Assembly: GCF_900102545.1 (NCBI RefSeq)
Contig: NZ_FNBN01000014.1
Span: 1 to 64,000 of the forward strand
Reading direction: 5' to 3'
From: Chitinophaga filiformis
GTDB lineage: Bacteria; Bacteroidota; Bacteroidia; Chitinophagales; Chitinophagaceae
Length of the DNA: 64,000 bases
The notes beneath the pieces are model-generated. The model saw nothing but the letters and a program-made list of their open reading frames with translations. It did not search any database and was not told the DNA's origin. Shown here in pieces: positions 45,064 to 54,768 of this stretch. The first letter of the stretch is position 1. Each line of letters starts with the position of its first letter. The position numbers and the translations under genes are program-made.

Positions 45064-45729
45064 CTACGATAATATTTTGTATTGCTGCGTAAGGTGTTTG
45101 ATAGCATATTTTATCAATGAATTATGCCCTGTAAGATTCAGCTTTTTGGAGATATTATGCCTGTGATTCTCGACAGTTTTAATACTGATATTAAGCGTCT
45201 GTGCAATCTCTTTCGTGCTCATCCCTTCTGCAATCATCTGCATCACCCTGAATTCCGTTTTACTTAGTTTATGATGGACCTCAGGAGGAATAACGGGCAT
45301 AGAAACAATGGTCGTATGCTTTTTCTCTCTCTGCTGTACATTAAAGATCGTAAACCGGGTCAGCCGGGATTTAACACTCAGCAACAATTCCTTACTCTTA
45401 AAAGGCTTTGAAAGGAAGTCGTCCGCGCCGAGATTCATCCCCATGCGCATGTCTTCTTTTCCTTCCTTGCCGCTGATGAAGATAAGGGGAATATGCTGAA
45501 GGGATGGGTCGTTCCGCAGTTCCATCAGAAAATGATACCCGCTTCCGCCACGCAGTCTTACACCGCATACAACAAGATCGGGTTTGTACTGCCGACAGAT
45601 ATAAATGCCCTCTTCCGGAGTAGTGGAAGTGTAGACGTCGTAATGCTGCAGGGTTAATAACTGTTGAATCTTTTTTATTAAAGCAGCATCCTCTTCAATA
45701 ACGAGTATTCTATAAATTGGCTCTTTCAT
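45064..45729 (-). CDS. LuxR/NarL-type regulator with atypical receiver domain
   Basis: 221 aa. Receiver-like domain, residues 1-125: acidic pocket IEEDA (12-14), LIFISGKEGKED and conserved Lys in FLSKPF. At the phospho-acceptor position the sequence is PDLVVCGVRLRGG, so Gly56 (codon GGT, 45562-45564) replaces Asp. HTH LuxR domain, residues about 155-215: LSKTEFRVMQMIAEGMSTKE, TLNISIKTVENHRHNISKKL. It probably binds DNA without classical phosphorylation. No kinase adjacent. The GAT-to-GGT change is a single base, so it could also be recent. Confidence 0.85.
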   Translation of the reverse strand: MKEPIYRILVIEEDAALIKKIQQLLTLQHYDVYTSTTPEEGIYICRQYKPDLVVCGVRLRGGSGYHFLMELRNDPSLQHIPLIFISGKEGKEDMRMGMNLGADDFLSKPFKSKELLLSVKSRLTRFTIFNVQQREKKHTTIVSMPVIPPEVHHKLSKTEFRVMQMIAEGMSTKEIAQTLNISIKTVENHRHNISKKLNLTGHNSLIKYAIKHLTQQYKILS

Positions 45730-46554
45730 TGGCTAACTAGTTTGAGGTAGTTTGTTCGTCCCCGTTAGTGCTTTCGTTTTTACACCTGTTTGCCGGACAT
45801 TCGGATGATTGTTTTCTATTAAACGTATAACCGCCGCTGAAATTGGCAGTAGGCAAAGATTCTATCCGCATAGTTATAGGTCGCGTATTAATTTTTCTCT
45901 TCAAATAAGTCTTTTTAATTAATCGATGAACAATTCACATCCGTACAGTCAGCAGCAATGTAAACCGGACAATACAGGATTACTTTTAATGAGGTTTTCC
46001 AGGGAAGATTGGCGGGTAAAAACAGTCAGGCAGCGAGCTGGGCGTAAATATGCGTCAAATATTGGGGCCTTTTACTGCCAGGACCGCTGTGCTTCTTTAA
46101 AATAAGTGTTAGCACCTAGAAATATGTGTGTCCTTACTCATTTTCTATATTGGCTCCTGAAATTTACGAAATTGGCAGCAACAATTGTACATCTTTACAT
46201 AAGAAATGCATAAATCATTTAGCTTTAACTGCATTTGAAGTAAAAATTAATATCAATAGGTTATAATATTTATATGTTTAATCGACATATCTGATCATAT
46301 TTATTCTGCCATATCCATATCCATAATAAAGCCACATGGTTTCGCAAGCCTGGTATGCTGATTATGAGATTGTATACCAGGCAAATGCGAAAGATTTTTT
46401 AAACACAGGTTTTCATAGGATAGATAACTAAATTGCCGCTCATTCCTGGGCGGCATCTTTCTTTTATTCCCATAATTCATTAGCTTTATTCCCTTACAGG
46501 TTTCGCCATTTGCGTGGTATAACCGCAACGTGCATACTTAACTATCATAATTCC
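45730..46554. other. Long divergent intergenic region
   Basis: 825 bp between the LuxR-type regulator and the SGNH hydrolase. TAGCTTTA (46219-46226) is one base off the -7 consensus on the plus strand. An open frame at 46301-46528 (minus) starts with TTG and has no family resemblance. No RNA element or repeat is recognised. Confidence 0.4.
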
Positions 46555-47322
46555 ATGGAACAACAACCTAATTCTAACCGGAGAAATTTTATCCGGAACC
46601 TATCACTTGGCAGTCTGGCCGCTATTAGTCTTCCCAATATCGTAACGGCAGCTACAGGTGAAATGAAAGCCAAAAAAGTAACATTGAAAAAGGATGCAGT
46701 AATCCTCTTTCAGGGAGACTCTATCACAGATGCAGGACGTAAACGGGACCAGAGTGAAGCGAACAACACCAGCGCATTAGGCAACGGTTATGCTTATCTC
46801 GCCGCTGCGGCTTTGCTGAGAGAATTTCCCGACAAAAATCTGAAGATCTATAACAAGGGGATCAGCGGTAATAAGGTATACCAGCTGGCTGAAAGATGGG
46901 ATACAGACTGTCTGCAGATAAAACCAGATGTGCTGAGCATCCTCATCGGTGTAAATGACTTCTGGCATACCCTGAACGGTAATTATAAAGGTACTATCAA
47001 AACTTACCGTGATGATTTTAATGCTTTGCTGGATCGTACCAAACAGCAATTGCCAGAGGTGCAACTGATCATTGGTGAACCCTTTGCCGTAAATGGTGTG
47101 AAAGCGGTGGATGATAAATGGTTTCCTGCATTCAATGAATATCGTGTGGCAGCCCGTGAAATTGCAACGAAATTTGATGCGGTCTTCATTCCATACCAGG
47201 CTATTTACGATAAGGCGCAGCAGTCTGCACCAGGCTCTTACTGGACAGGAGACGGGGTACATCCTGCTATAGCCGGAGCTTCGCTGATGGCAGCTTCCTG
47301 GATGGATACGATCAAGAAGTAA
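46555..47322 (+). CDS. Exported SGNH/GDSL-type esterase/lipase-like hydrolase
   Basis: 255 aa. Tat-like N-terminus NRRNFIRNLSLGSLAAISLP. Block I ILFQGDSITDAG with the nucleophile S56, block II GISGNKVYQL (Gly), block III ILIGVNDFW (Asn), block V GDGVHPAIAG with D233 and H236. This is an SGNH hydrolase as found in rhamnogalacturonan or xylan acetylesterases of Bacteroidota. The start at 46555 places the Tat motif at the N-terminus. The terminator at 47342-47370 is shared with the convergent efflux operon. Confidence 0.9.
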   Translation: MEQQPNSNRRNFIRNLSLGSLAAISLPNIVTAATGEMKAKKVTLKKDAVILFQGDSITDAGRKRDQSEANNTSALGNGYAYLAAAALLREFPDKNLKIYNKGISGNKVYQLAERWDTDCLQIKPDVLSILIGVNDFWHTLNGNYKGTIKTYRDDFNALLDRTKQQLPEVQLIIGEPFAVNGVKAVDDKWFPAFNEYRVAAREIATKFDAVFIPYQAIYDKAQQSAPGSYWTGDGVHPAIAGASLMAASWMDTIKK

Positions 47323-47341
47323 TCAGTTTGGGTTAGTATAA

Positions 47342-47370
47342 AAAAGCCGCGGGGATGATCCGCGGCTTTT
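47342..47370. terminator. Bidirectional intrinsic terminator
   Basis: AAAAGCCGCGG (47342-47352) and CCGCGGCTTTT (47360-47370), perfect 11-bp stem with a 7-nt loop between the convergent SGNH and RND genes. Confidence 0.92.
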
Positions 47371-47375
47371 GCGTA

Positions 47376-50300
47376 TTAATGAGTCTCCACCTTCGGTGGG
47401 ATCAGTTTATAGATAATGGGAGTTACAATCCTCGACAGCAGGGTTGAGCTGATCAACCCGCCAATGAGCACTATCGCCAATGGCGCTATCAATGGGTTGG
47501 TAGAAATTGCGATCGGGATCAATCCTCCGATAGCGGTCAGTGATGTCAGTACAATCGGCAGGAAACGTATTTCTCCGGCCTCCCTGATCGCTTCATCGAG
47601 CGACTTCCCCTGTTCTCTGAGCTGGTTTGTGAAATCGACCAGCAGGATGGTATTCTTCACCTCAATTCCCGCCAGGGCTATCATACCAATAATGGCAACG
47701 AACGACAGGGAGTTACCTGTTAACCACAGTCCCACGGCAGCGCCCACTACACCCAGTGGTATTACCGACAATACGATCAGCGTGCTTTTGAAAGTCTTGA
47801 ATTCCAGTACGAGCACTGCTATGAACAGGAACATAGTAACAATGATAATGCTCATAAAGCCTCCGAAAGAGTCCTGCCTTGTTTCCACTTCACCACCCAT
47901 TTCATAGCTGTAACCAGCAGGCAGCGGAAAGGCATTCATTTTCTCAATAGTACTGTTGATCACACGGTCAGTCAGGAAACCTTCCTGTATGGAAGCTGTA
48001 ATAGACACTACGCGTCTTTTCTCCTGGTGATTGATGCGCAGGGGAGAAGCCTCCATCCGGAGACTGGCTACCTGCGACAGCGGATAGGGTTTGTCGTCCT
48101 GGTTGTTTACGTAGAGGTTGTTGAAGACATCCATCGTAGGACGACCATCCTTGTTACGCGTCAGCAGCACATCGTAGTCATTGTCATTCTTATCGGCATA
48201 ATGTCCCAGGTTGAGTCCTGCTACTGCCAGTCTCACCGTCCTGTCGATATTGATACTTGGAATACCCAGCAACTGTGCCTTCTCTTTGTCAATGTCTACC
48301 CGGATATCTGTTTTCAGCAGCTTCACGGGATTGTTCACATAAATAGCGCCTGGCACTTTCTGCAGCATCGTTTCTATCCGGCCTGCCAGGCTACGGAGGG
48401 TATCGAGATTATCGCCAAAGAGACGTACTTCCACTGGGGCCGGGGCAGGTGGTCCCTGCTCGAAGTTGACCACCTCCACTTTAGCCCCGGGATATGGTGT
48501 CCACTGTCTACGCAATTTCTCAATCAGCTTTAGCTTGTCATAAGGACTGGTGTGATTGTCCAGCTGTATGAATATCTGCGCGAAGTCGCTTCTCTCATTT
48601 TCCTGAATAACATTATAGTAGATACGGGGATTTCCCTTGCCGACATTGGTTGCGAAGTAGGTAACGGCCCTTTCTTTCTTTAAAGCCTGTTCCACCTGCC
48701 TGGCAATGCTCTTGGTATAAGCAAGACTTGACTGCGGTGGTGTCGTAATATTCACCAGGAACTGTGGTTTTTCTGAAGCGGGGAAAAGACTGAAACCCAC
48801 TACCTGGAACAATACGATGGATCCACTGAAGATGATCAGGGTGATCACTATTGACAACACCGGTCTTTTCAGCGCTTTATCCAATACACGTGAATAGCTG
48901 CCGTGGATCAGTCTTTTGAGGGCGCGCATGAAGATATTTCCTTCAGGATTACCTGCATGTTCAGGCAACAGTTTGCTGGCCAGGAAAGGAATGATCGTCA
49001 GGGACACAAACATGGATGCAAATACGCTGAGAATAACGGCCATTGGCAGTCCCCGGATAAAGTCCCCGGCACCTTCAGGCAGGAATACCAGTGGCATGAA
49101 TGCAATGATCAACGCGGCCGTACATCCCACAACAGCGAGACCGATCTGTTTGGTCGCTTTCAGTGTGGCATCCATTCTCGAATGGCCTTCCAGTATCCAG
49201 CGCTCGATATTCTCTATTACTACGATGCTATCGTCCACTAATAATCCCAGCGCTACCACCAGTCCAACGATGCTCAGCTGGTTCAGATTATAACCGAATA
49301 TATTCAGTAAGACAACGCCAATAGCGAGAGACAGAGGAATAGAGATCATTACGATCAATGCAGGACGGAATCCCAGTGGAAGCAGGGTGATAGCCACCAG
49401 CAGGATAGCGATTATGAAGTCTTTTCCCAGACCGCCCAGACGTCTGTTCACGTTGTCTGCCTGATCAAAATGCTGCACCATGTCAATGTTCGACGGCAGT
49501 GTTTTCTTAAACTGGGTCAATATAGGAAGGTAGCGTTCTTTGGTCTTACTGATGTTCTCGCCTTCCTTTTGTGCCGCCACTACAAAGGCGCACCTGCGAC
49601 CGTTCAGCCTTGTTTCATATTGCTCATCTGCCAGGCCGTAATAGATAACAGCTACATCTTTCAGAAAGATATTCTTTCCTTTGCTGTTAAAGACAACGGT
49701 ATTCTTTATTTCATCAAGCCGCTGATAACTACCACTGCTTTTAATGTTATAAGTGCGATTACCGGCTTCAATACTTCCGCCGGGGATATTGCTGATTTCA
49801 TTCTGTATACTGGAGATAACCTTGTATACGGGAAGCCCCATCTGCGCGATCTTTTCGAGGTTCAGCTCAATTCTTACCTGCCTGTCGGGTAGGCCATGTA
49901 TCTCTACATTCTTCAACTCTTTGATGGTTTCCAGGTCGTCCTGCAACTTCTCTGCATAGTACTGCAGTTTGTCTTTGGAGGCTGTTTCAGATACCAGCGC
50001 TATCTGCATAATATTTACATCACTGGGCTGCTGGCGCATTACGTCAATGCTGATATTCTCCGGTAGCTCGTCGCGTTTGCCATTCACCACGCGCAGTACT
50101 TCCTGGTATTTATCATCTACATTGCTGCGGTATTTGTATTCCACGCGTATTACAGCCAGACCATCGCCTATACTGGTGCGAACGCGTTTGATATTTTCCT
50201 GTGACGACAATTCTTTTTCCAGTGGGTCTACCACAAGGTCTTCCATGTCTTTCGGACTGGTACCCGGATATACGACTACTACATTAAAGAAAGGAGATTT

Positions 50301-50420
50301 TACTTCGGGATCTTCGGACCGGGGCATCGTGAGGATGGTGGTAATACCCAGTACGATGATCATAATAAAGATCACCAGTGTAAACTGATAGTTCTTTACC
50401 GCGTATGAAGAGATTTTCAT
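47376..50420 (-). CDS. RND efflux permease (HAE1/AcrB type)
   Basis: 1014 aa. Twelve transmembrane helices in the RND pattern: N-terminal FTLVIFIMIIVLGITTILTM, then a large periplasmic loop, TM2-6 (DFIIAILLVAITLLPLGFRP), TM4 with the proton-relay pair in VVALGLLVDDSIVVIENIER, a second periplasmic loop and TM8-12 (FLFIAVLVLEFKTFKSTLIV; AGIEVKNTILLVDFTNQLRE). Last gene of a TetR-TolC-adaptor-RND cluster, 36 bp after the adaptor gene. It exports drugs, bile-salt-like or other amphiphilic compounds; the substrate cannot be told. Confidence 0.95.
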   Translation of the reverse strand: MKISSYAVKNYQFTLVIFIMIIVLGITTILTMPRSEDPEVKSPFFNVVVVYPGTSPKDMEDLVVDPLEKELSSQENIKRVRTSIGDGLAVIRVEYKYRSNVDDKYQEVLRVVNGKRDELPENISIDVMRQQPSDVNIMQIALVSETASKDKLQYYAEKLQDDLETIKELKNVEIHGLPDRQVRIELNLEKIAQMGLPVYKVISSIQNEISNIPGGSIEAGNRTYNIKSSGSYQRLDEIKNTVVFNSKGKNIFLKDVAVIYYGLADEQYETRLNGRRCAFVVAAQKEGENISKTKERYLPILTQFKKTLPSNIDMVQHFDQADNVNRRLGGLGKDFIIAILLVAITLLPLGFRPALIVMISIPLSLAIGVVLLNIFGYNLNQLSIVGLVVALGLLVDDSIVVIENIERWILEGHSRMDATLKATKQIGLAVVGCTAALIIAFMPLVFLPEGAGDFIRGLPMAVILSVFASMFVSLTIIPFLASKLLPEHAGNPEGNIFMRALKRLIHGSYSRVLDKALKRPVLSIVITLIIFSGSIVLFQVVGFSLFPASEKPQFLVNITTPPQSSLAYTKSIARQVEQALKKERAVTYFATNVGKGNPRIYYNVIQENERSDFAQIFIQLDNHTSPYDKLKLIEKLRRQWTPYPGAKVEVVNFEQGPPAPAPVEVRLFGDNLDTLRSLAGRIETMLQKVPGAIYVNNPVKLLKTDIRVDIDKEKAQLLGIPSINIDRTVRLAVAGLNLGHYADKNDNDYDVLLTRNKDGRPTMDVFNNLYVNNQDDKPYPLSQVASLRMEASPLRINHQEKRRVVSITASIQEGFLTDRVINSTIEKMNAFPLPAGYSYEMGGEVETRQDSFGGFMSIIIVTMFLFIAVLVLEFKTFKSTLIVLSVIPLGVVGAAVGLWLTGNSLSFVAIIGMIALAGIEVKNTILLVDFTNQLREQGKSLDEAIREAGEIRFLPIVLTSLTAIGGLIPIAISTNPLIAPLAIVLIGGLISSTLLSRIVTPIIYKLIPPKVETH

Positions 50421-50456
50421 GATTCGTTGATTTATTAGAGGAGTTCCGTTGCGGTA

Positions 50457-51524
50457 TTATTTTACGGTGATGATGCTGCCTTCTGTGAGATAAGCGCTAC
50501 CTGAAGTGATCAGGGATGCTGCTTCCTGCAGCCCTTTGCTTATGATCACTTTATCGGCTTCCATGCCTGCAATGGTAACAGCTACTTTGTGAGCGGTTTT
50601 ATTATCGTTGGTGACGTATACATAACCTGTGCTACCGTCACCTTCCAATAAGGCGTCGTAAGGAATAGCCCAGGGACCCTGACCATTGGCTGAAGCGACT
50701 ATTACAGGCTTGATGACTGCTTTACCGAACATGCCGAAGGCAATAGCTGAAGGCTTTTCTCCTGTTAGTTTAATATCCGCAGTAAAAGATCCGCTTTGTG
50801 GTTGTACACCTTCCGACTTGCGGGAAACAACGCCCTGGAAGACTTTGCCGGGAACAGCTTCTACTTCGACCGTTGCTTTGTCCTGGAGATTAATAGCAGC
50901 CCACTCTTTATTACTGACATTCACGCGCAGCATCCAGTTGCCTGATTGGGCGCCATTGGTTTCCAGTACAGGAGTGCCGGGTTGCACCAATTGTCCTTCA
51001 CTGGCCAGTTTACGCAGTATATAACCACTTTCTGTAGCCTGGATCTGTGAATGACTACGGTTGAACTGTGCAGTCTTCAGTTGCTCAGCAGCCATATCCA
51101 GCGCGGTCTTTGCATTCTGTAACTGCTCGAGGGTAGCAACGCTGTCTTTATAAAGATTCTCTACACGTCTATGATCACGTTGCGCCTTTTCAAATCCCAA
51201 TTGCGCCTGTTGCACCTGCGCATTGATCTCTGTAGGATTCAATACTGCGAGGAGCTGCCCTTTCTTAACAGCATCGCCTTCCTTCACCAGGATGCGCTGG
51301 ATGATACCGCCGGTCTTAAAGGAGAGCAATACTTCATCGTCGGTGGTAAACTGACCTGATACAGCAATCGCCGGATTAGCGTTCATCTGACCATTCAGCG
51401 GAAGGAGTTTCACTGGTATTTCGGCGGACTGGCTATTGTTGTTTTCTGCTGCACTGGGTGCTCCGCAGGAAATAACCAGGCAGGAAAAAGATGCCAGCAG
51501 TGAAAAAGAGAGACTAGATTTCAT
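50457..51524 (-). CDS. RND efflux periplasmic adaptor (membrane fusion) lipoprotein
   Basis: 355 aa. Lipoprotein signal MKSSLSFSLLASFSCLVISC (lipidated Cys 20). Barrel-sandwich domain with GGIIQRILVKEGDAVKKGQL and the matching half GYILRKLASEGQLVQPGTPV flanking an alpha-hairpin (VQQAQLGFEKAQRDHRRVEN); then beta-barrel and membrane-proximal domains, ending SGSAYLTEGSIITVK. It links the RND pump with TolC. Gene spacing is 24 bp from the TolC gene and 36 bp to the permease gene. Confidence 0.93.
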   Translation of the reverse strand: MKSSLSFSLLASFSCLVISCGAPSAAENNNSQSAEIPVKLLPLNGQMNANPAIAVSGQFTTDDEVLLSFKTGGIIQRILVKEGDAVKKGQLLAVLNPTEINAQVQQAQLGFEKAQRDHRRVENLYKDSVATLEQLQNAKTALDMAAEQLKTAQFNRSHSQIQATESGYILRKLASEGQLVQPGTPVLETNGAQSGNWMLRVNVSNKEWAAINLQDKATVEVEAVPGKVFQGVVSRKSEGVQPQSGSFTADIKLTGEKPSAIAFGMFGKAVIKPVIVASANGQGPWAIPYDALLEGDGSTGYVYVTNDNKTAHKVAVTIAGMEADKVIISKGLQEAASLITSGSAYLTEGSIITVK

Positions 51525-51548
51525 GTTGAATATTTTTAGAGAAGTAGA

Positions 51549-52901
51549 TTAAAGTTTATAGGAAGCCTGTGTGCGTTCAATGTCGGCGATAGCGGTTTGT
51601 ACTGCGGCGAAATCCACGGACAGTTGCAGCTTTGCATTAGTCAGCTGGGTTTGTGCGTCCAGCAATTCGATATACAGCAACTGTCCTGCCTTGTATACCT
51701 TCGATTGATCCGTATAGTATTTTTCAGATAATTGTAGCTGTTCTCTGGCGCTCTTGAAATTGGCCACCGCGGTGCGGTAGTTGTTCTCAGCTACCTGTTG
51801 TTCCAGCTGAAACGAGATACTTGTTTCATTGTAAGCCGCCTGCAGATTACTGATGTCGATAGCTGCCTGTTGTGCCTTGTATTTGCGCTGACCAGCAGCA
51901 AAGAGATCCCATTGGAGACTTACACCCCACATATAGTAGCGGGATTTATTGTCGACATTCCATTTGAAGCCCTGTGAGCCAAGATCCAGAAAGGTGCTCA
52001 GTTTAGGCACCAGGTAAGACTTTGACTGACGGTAAAAGAGTGAAGCGATCTTTTGTTGTTGAGATAATTGCAGCAATTCATCTCTTGTATTGCCGGTAGG
52101 AGCAGGAGGGGGCAATACTTCTTCCGGCATAAAAATGCTGCTATCGATATTAATGGCGGTGTTCAGATCCCGGTTTAGCAGGAAGTTGAAATATGCCTGG
52201 GCATTTTTCTGTTTGTTCTCTGCTTCTGTTATAGATGCGGCGATCTTTTGCTGCTCTGCTTTGGCACGGGTCAGCGCAGTGCTGTTGGTAACCCCATTAG
52301 CCAGGAAGCTGGTGTTGACCCTTATGTTCTCCTGCACCTGCAGCAGGGCCGTATTGTAAATCTCCACTGCTTTCCCTGCCTGATAATATTGATAGTAGGC
52401 CGTTTTGATGTCTTTTACCAGTTTACGTTTATACACGTTCACTGCTGCCTGTTGCAGGGAAATGCTTTCCTTGCGGATCTTGTTGGCGTACCATATTTCC
52501 GTATTCACCAAAGGGAGGGAAGTGCGAACGTGTACGTCATAAAAATCATTAGGGTTCAGCAGGAACGACTGATTTTCCACCTGGGGGAATTTCTGGCTGT
52601 TGGTCAGTTGATTGAGGGTGCTGTATGCAGGATTCAACAGATCTCCGATAGGAAGATCGATAGTACGGCCGCCATGGGTCCTGGTATAACTCCCGGTCAG
52701 TCCCACCTGTGGATAGAAAAGGCTTTTGGCCTCTTTTAGGGCATAGAGTGACTTATCCAGCTGGAAGTTCTGCTGTTTCAGTCCCTGGTTCTGTGAAAAG
52801 GCGCTCTGGATATACTCGTCCAGGATCTTCCCCTGTCCATAGCCATACCGGACGGCGATTCCGGATAAAGTTAGCATCAGTATGAACATTTTTCTTTTCA
52901 T
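51549..52901 (-). CDS. TolC-family outer-membrane efflux protein
   Basis: 450 aa. Signal peptide MKRKMFILMLTLSGIAVRYG. Two structural repeats of the OEP domain: ILDEYIQSAFSQNQGLKQQN and later AAIDISNLQAAYNETSISFQ, with long helices (NIRVNTSFLANGVTNSTALT; YYTDQSKVYKAGQLLYIELL). It forms the outer-membrane exit channel. First structural gene of the efflux operon, downstream of the TetR gene. Confidence 0.93.
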   Translation of the reverse strand: MKRKMFILMLTLSGIAVRYGYGQGKILDEYIQSAFSQNQGLKQQNFQLDKSLYALKEAKSLFYPQVGLTGSYTRTHGGRTIDLPIGDLLNPAYSTLNQLTNSQKFPQVENQSFLLNPNDFYDVHVRTSLPLVNTEIWYANKIRKESISLQQAAVNVYKRKLVKDIKTAYYQYYQAGKAVEIYNTALLQVQENIRVNTSFLANGVTNSTALTRAKAEQQKIAASITEAENKQKNAQAYFNFLLNRDLNTAINIDSSIFMPEEVLPPPAPTGNTRDELLQLSQQQKIASLFYRQSKSYLVPKLSTFLDLGSQGFKWNVDNKSRYYMWGVSLQWDLFAAGQRKYKAQQAAIDISNLQAAYNETSISFQLEQQVAENNYRTAVANFKSAREQLQLSEKYYTDQSKVYKAGQLLYIELLDAQTQLTNAKLQLSVDFAAVQTAIADIERTQASYKL

Positions 52902-52986
52902 GATCGTAGTTGAAATTATAAACAGTGTTTAGTAATAGAGGATAAAAAAAGACACATGAAGTGTCGTAGTACCTGTGTATATCAGG

Positions 52987-53036
52987 CAGATATCTGTATT
53001 ATATTGACAAGGTCAAATAACGGGGACAGATATCTG
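52987..53036 (-). promoter_or_regulatory. Operator-like palindromes upstream of the efflux operon
   Basis: CAGATATCTG occurs at 52987-52996 and 53027-53036, 40 bp apart, and between them TTGACAAGGTCAA (53004-53016) is a 13-bp palindrome. They lie between the TetR stop and the TolC start. Which, if any, is the TetR-family operator is inference. Confidence 0.55.
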
Positions 53037-53088
53037 CATGATACGCACCTCTGGTAGTTGATAGCGTCAATTATCTGACGCGAACACT

Positions 53089-53697
53089 TTATTTCCTTAT
53101 CAGCCGCAGATGTTCATTTACAGTGGCTGTAATTACATTACGGACCTGATCGTCAGGTAGTTGCATGACCTTGATGCGTTCCCTGATAAACAGGGAGATC
53201 AAGCCATGACCAAGTGACCAGACAGAAAGCGCTGCAATCCCGGCATTTTCGTAACGTAGCTGGTCGATACACTTTTCCAATGTGTCAGTCAGGAAATGAT
53301 AAGCTTCATCGCAATTTGGCCAATCATTATTATCGTCTACCGCATTCATGGGAGCGCGGAGAACGAACATCAGGTCATACAGGTCCGGATGTTCGAAGCC
53401 AAAGTTGATGTAAGAGTGGAGTAGCTGTTCCAGCCTTTCCAGCGGATCAGTAGCTGTTACATCCTTCACAAAGGTGTTATAGAGTTCCAGGAACGCTTGT
53501 CCCTGTACCTCATACAACAACTCGTCCTTGTCCTTATAGTAGAGATAAATGGTAGCGGGACTGTATTCTATCTTATCAGCTATGTTGCGTATTGACGTTC
53601 TGTCAAAGCCCTCTTTAATAAACATCTCCATGGCGGCGGTGATGATCAGTTTCCTCATTTCCTGCTTTTCCCGCTCTTTTCTGTCTGTAATGCCCAT
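53089..53697 (-). CDS. TetR/AcrR-family repressor of the efflux operon
   Basis: 202 aa. N-terminal HTH: KLIITAAMEMFIKEGFDRTS, IRNIADKIEYSPATIYLYYK, DKDELLYEV. The C-terminal ligand-binding part resembles the TetR_C_33-type helices (FGFEHPDLYDLMFVLRAPMN). It is transcribed towards tolC, so it probably represses the efflux operon and itself, with a pump substrate as inducer. The start is 53697, since a TAAGTTTG -7 box lies at 53723-53716; a TTG at 53718 falls on that box. Confidence 0.9.
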   Translation of the reverse strand: MGITDRKEREKQEMRKLIITAAMEMFIKEGFDRTSIRNIADKIEYSPATIYLYYKDKDELLYEVQGQAFLELYNTFVKDVTATDPLERLEQLLHSYINFGFEHPDLYDLMFVLRAPMNAVDDNNDWPNCDEAYHFLTDTLEKCIDQLRYENAGIAALSVWSLGHGLISLFIRERIKVMQLPDDQVRNVITATVNEHLRLIRK

Positions 53698-53715
53698 ATT
53701 AATAACTTTACGCCA

Positions 53716-53737
53716 CAAACTTACTGAACAGTGTTCA
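53716..53737 (-). promoter_or_regulatory. TetR gene promoter box and adjacent operator palindrome
   Basis: On the minus strand TAAGTTTG (53723-53716) fits the -7 consensus, about 19 bp before the tetR ATG. Immediately upstream TGAACAGTGTTCA (53725-53737) is a 13-bp perfect palindrome with a central G, a form common in TetR-family operators, and also sits in the promoter region of the divergent epimerase gene. Confidence 0.6.
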
Positions 53738-53795
53738 TAAAATGAAATATTTCTTTTAGCTTTACGTCATTAATTATTAAAAAGCCCACCCTATT

Positions 53796-54767
53796 ATGAC
53801 CAAGACACAAGTAAATCTAACAGAATCAGGAGTTTACACAATTTTAGGAGCAGGAGGGAGTATTGCGCGGGAGTTGACAACCGTTTTACTGGAGCAGGGA
53901 AAACACGTGAGACTGGTAAGCAGGCAGGTTAAGCCGGTAAATGGGGTAACAGATATTATAGCGGCAGACATTACAGACCCTCTGCAGACACGCAGGGCTA
54001 TCAGCGGTTCGTCTATCGTGTTTTTATGTGTTGGATTGGTCTATGACCATAAGGTCTGGCAGGACAAATGGCCGAAGATCATTCAGAACGTGATTGAAGC
54101 TTGCGGTGAAAGCGGTATTCCTTTCATCTTTTTTGACAATGTTTATATGTATGGGCTGGTAGACGGCGCTATGACCGAGGATACGCCTCACAATCCCAGG
54201 AGTAAAAAGGGGGAGATCAGAGCGATGATTGCCGATAAGATCATGCAGCAGGTGAAACAGGGAAATATTACAGCCAGTATTGCCCGCTCAGCAGATTTTT
54301 ATGGTCCTGCGGCAGACAGCACCAGTGTTCTCAATATTATGGTCGTTAATAAACTGGCACAGGGACAAGCAGCCAACTGGATGGGAAATGACCAGGTGCC
54401 CCACAGCTATACTTTTATACCTGATGCAGGAAAGGCCTTGTATTTAATGGCGTCTGATCCATCTTCCTTCAACCAGGTATGGCATCTGCCTACGACCAAC
54501 CCGGCGCCTAACGGAAAAGAATATGTGGAAATGATAGCAGCAGCTTTAAACGTGAAGCCTCGTTATTCAAAGCTCAATGGCTTTATGATCCGCCTGGCAG
54601 GGCTCTTCAACAAAACGGTTGGAGAAATGCATGAGATGATGTACCAGAGTACACATCCCTACATTTTTGACAGCTCAAAATTTGAAAAGCATTTCAATTT
54701 TAAACCAACTTCATACAAAGACGGAATTGCCCTAACGGTAAAAAGTATAGCGGATAATAAAAAATAA
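53796..54767 (+). CDS. NAD(P)-dependent epimerase/dehydratase-like protein
   Basis: 323 aa, extended SDR fold. TILGAGGSIARELTTVLLEQ near the N-terminus is the GxGGxxA nucleotide-binding motif; IVFLCVGLVYDH, FIFFDNVYMYGLVDGAMTED (Tyr of the YxxxK region is shifted, with K in DKIMQQ) and IARSADFYGPAADSTSVLNI follow. The C-terminal half includes HSYTFIPDAGKALYLMA. The catalytic motif deviates from classical epimerases, so it may act as an atypical reductase or be a sensor. It is divergent from tetR and shares its operator region, so it may belong to the same regulon. Confidence 0.85.
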   Translation: MTKTQVNLTESGVYTILGAGGSIARELTTVLLEQGKHVRLVSRQVKPVNGVTDIIAADITDPLQTRRAISGSSIVFLCVGLVYDHKVWQDKWPKIIQNVIEACGESGIPFIFFDNVYMYGLVDGAMTEDTPHNPRSKKGEIRAMIADKIMQQVKQGNITASIARSADFYGPAADSTSVLNIMVVNKLAQGQAANWMGNDQVPHSYTFIPDAGKALYLMASDPSSFNQVWHLPTTNPAPNGKEYVEMIAAALNVKPRYSKLNGFMIRLAGLFNKTVGEMHEMMYQSTHPYIFDSSKFEKHFNFKPTSYKDGIALTVKSIADNKK

Positions 54768-54768
54768 A

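Noticed and set aside
46301-46528. 75-codon open frame on the minus strand upstream of the SGNH gene
   Set aside because: TTG start, unusual composition, covers the likely promoter of the SGNH hydrolase gene; no recognisable domain.
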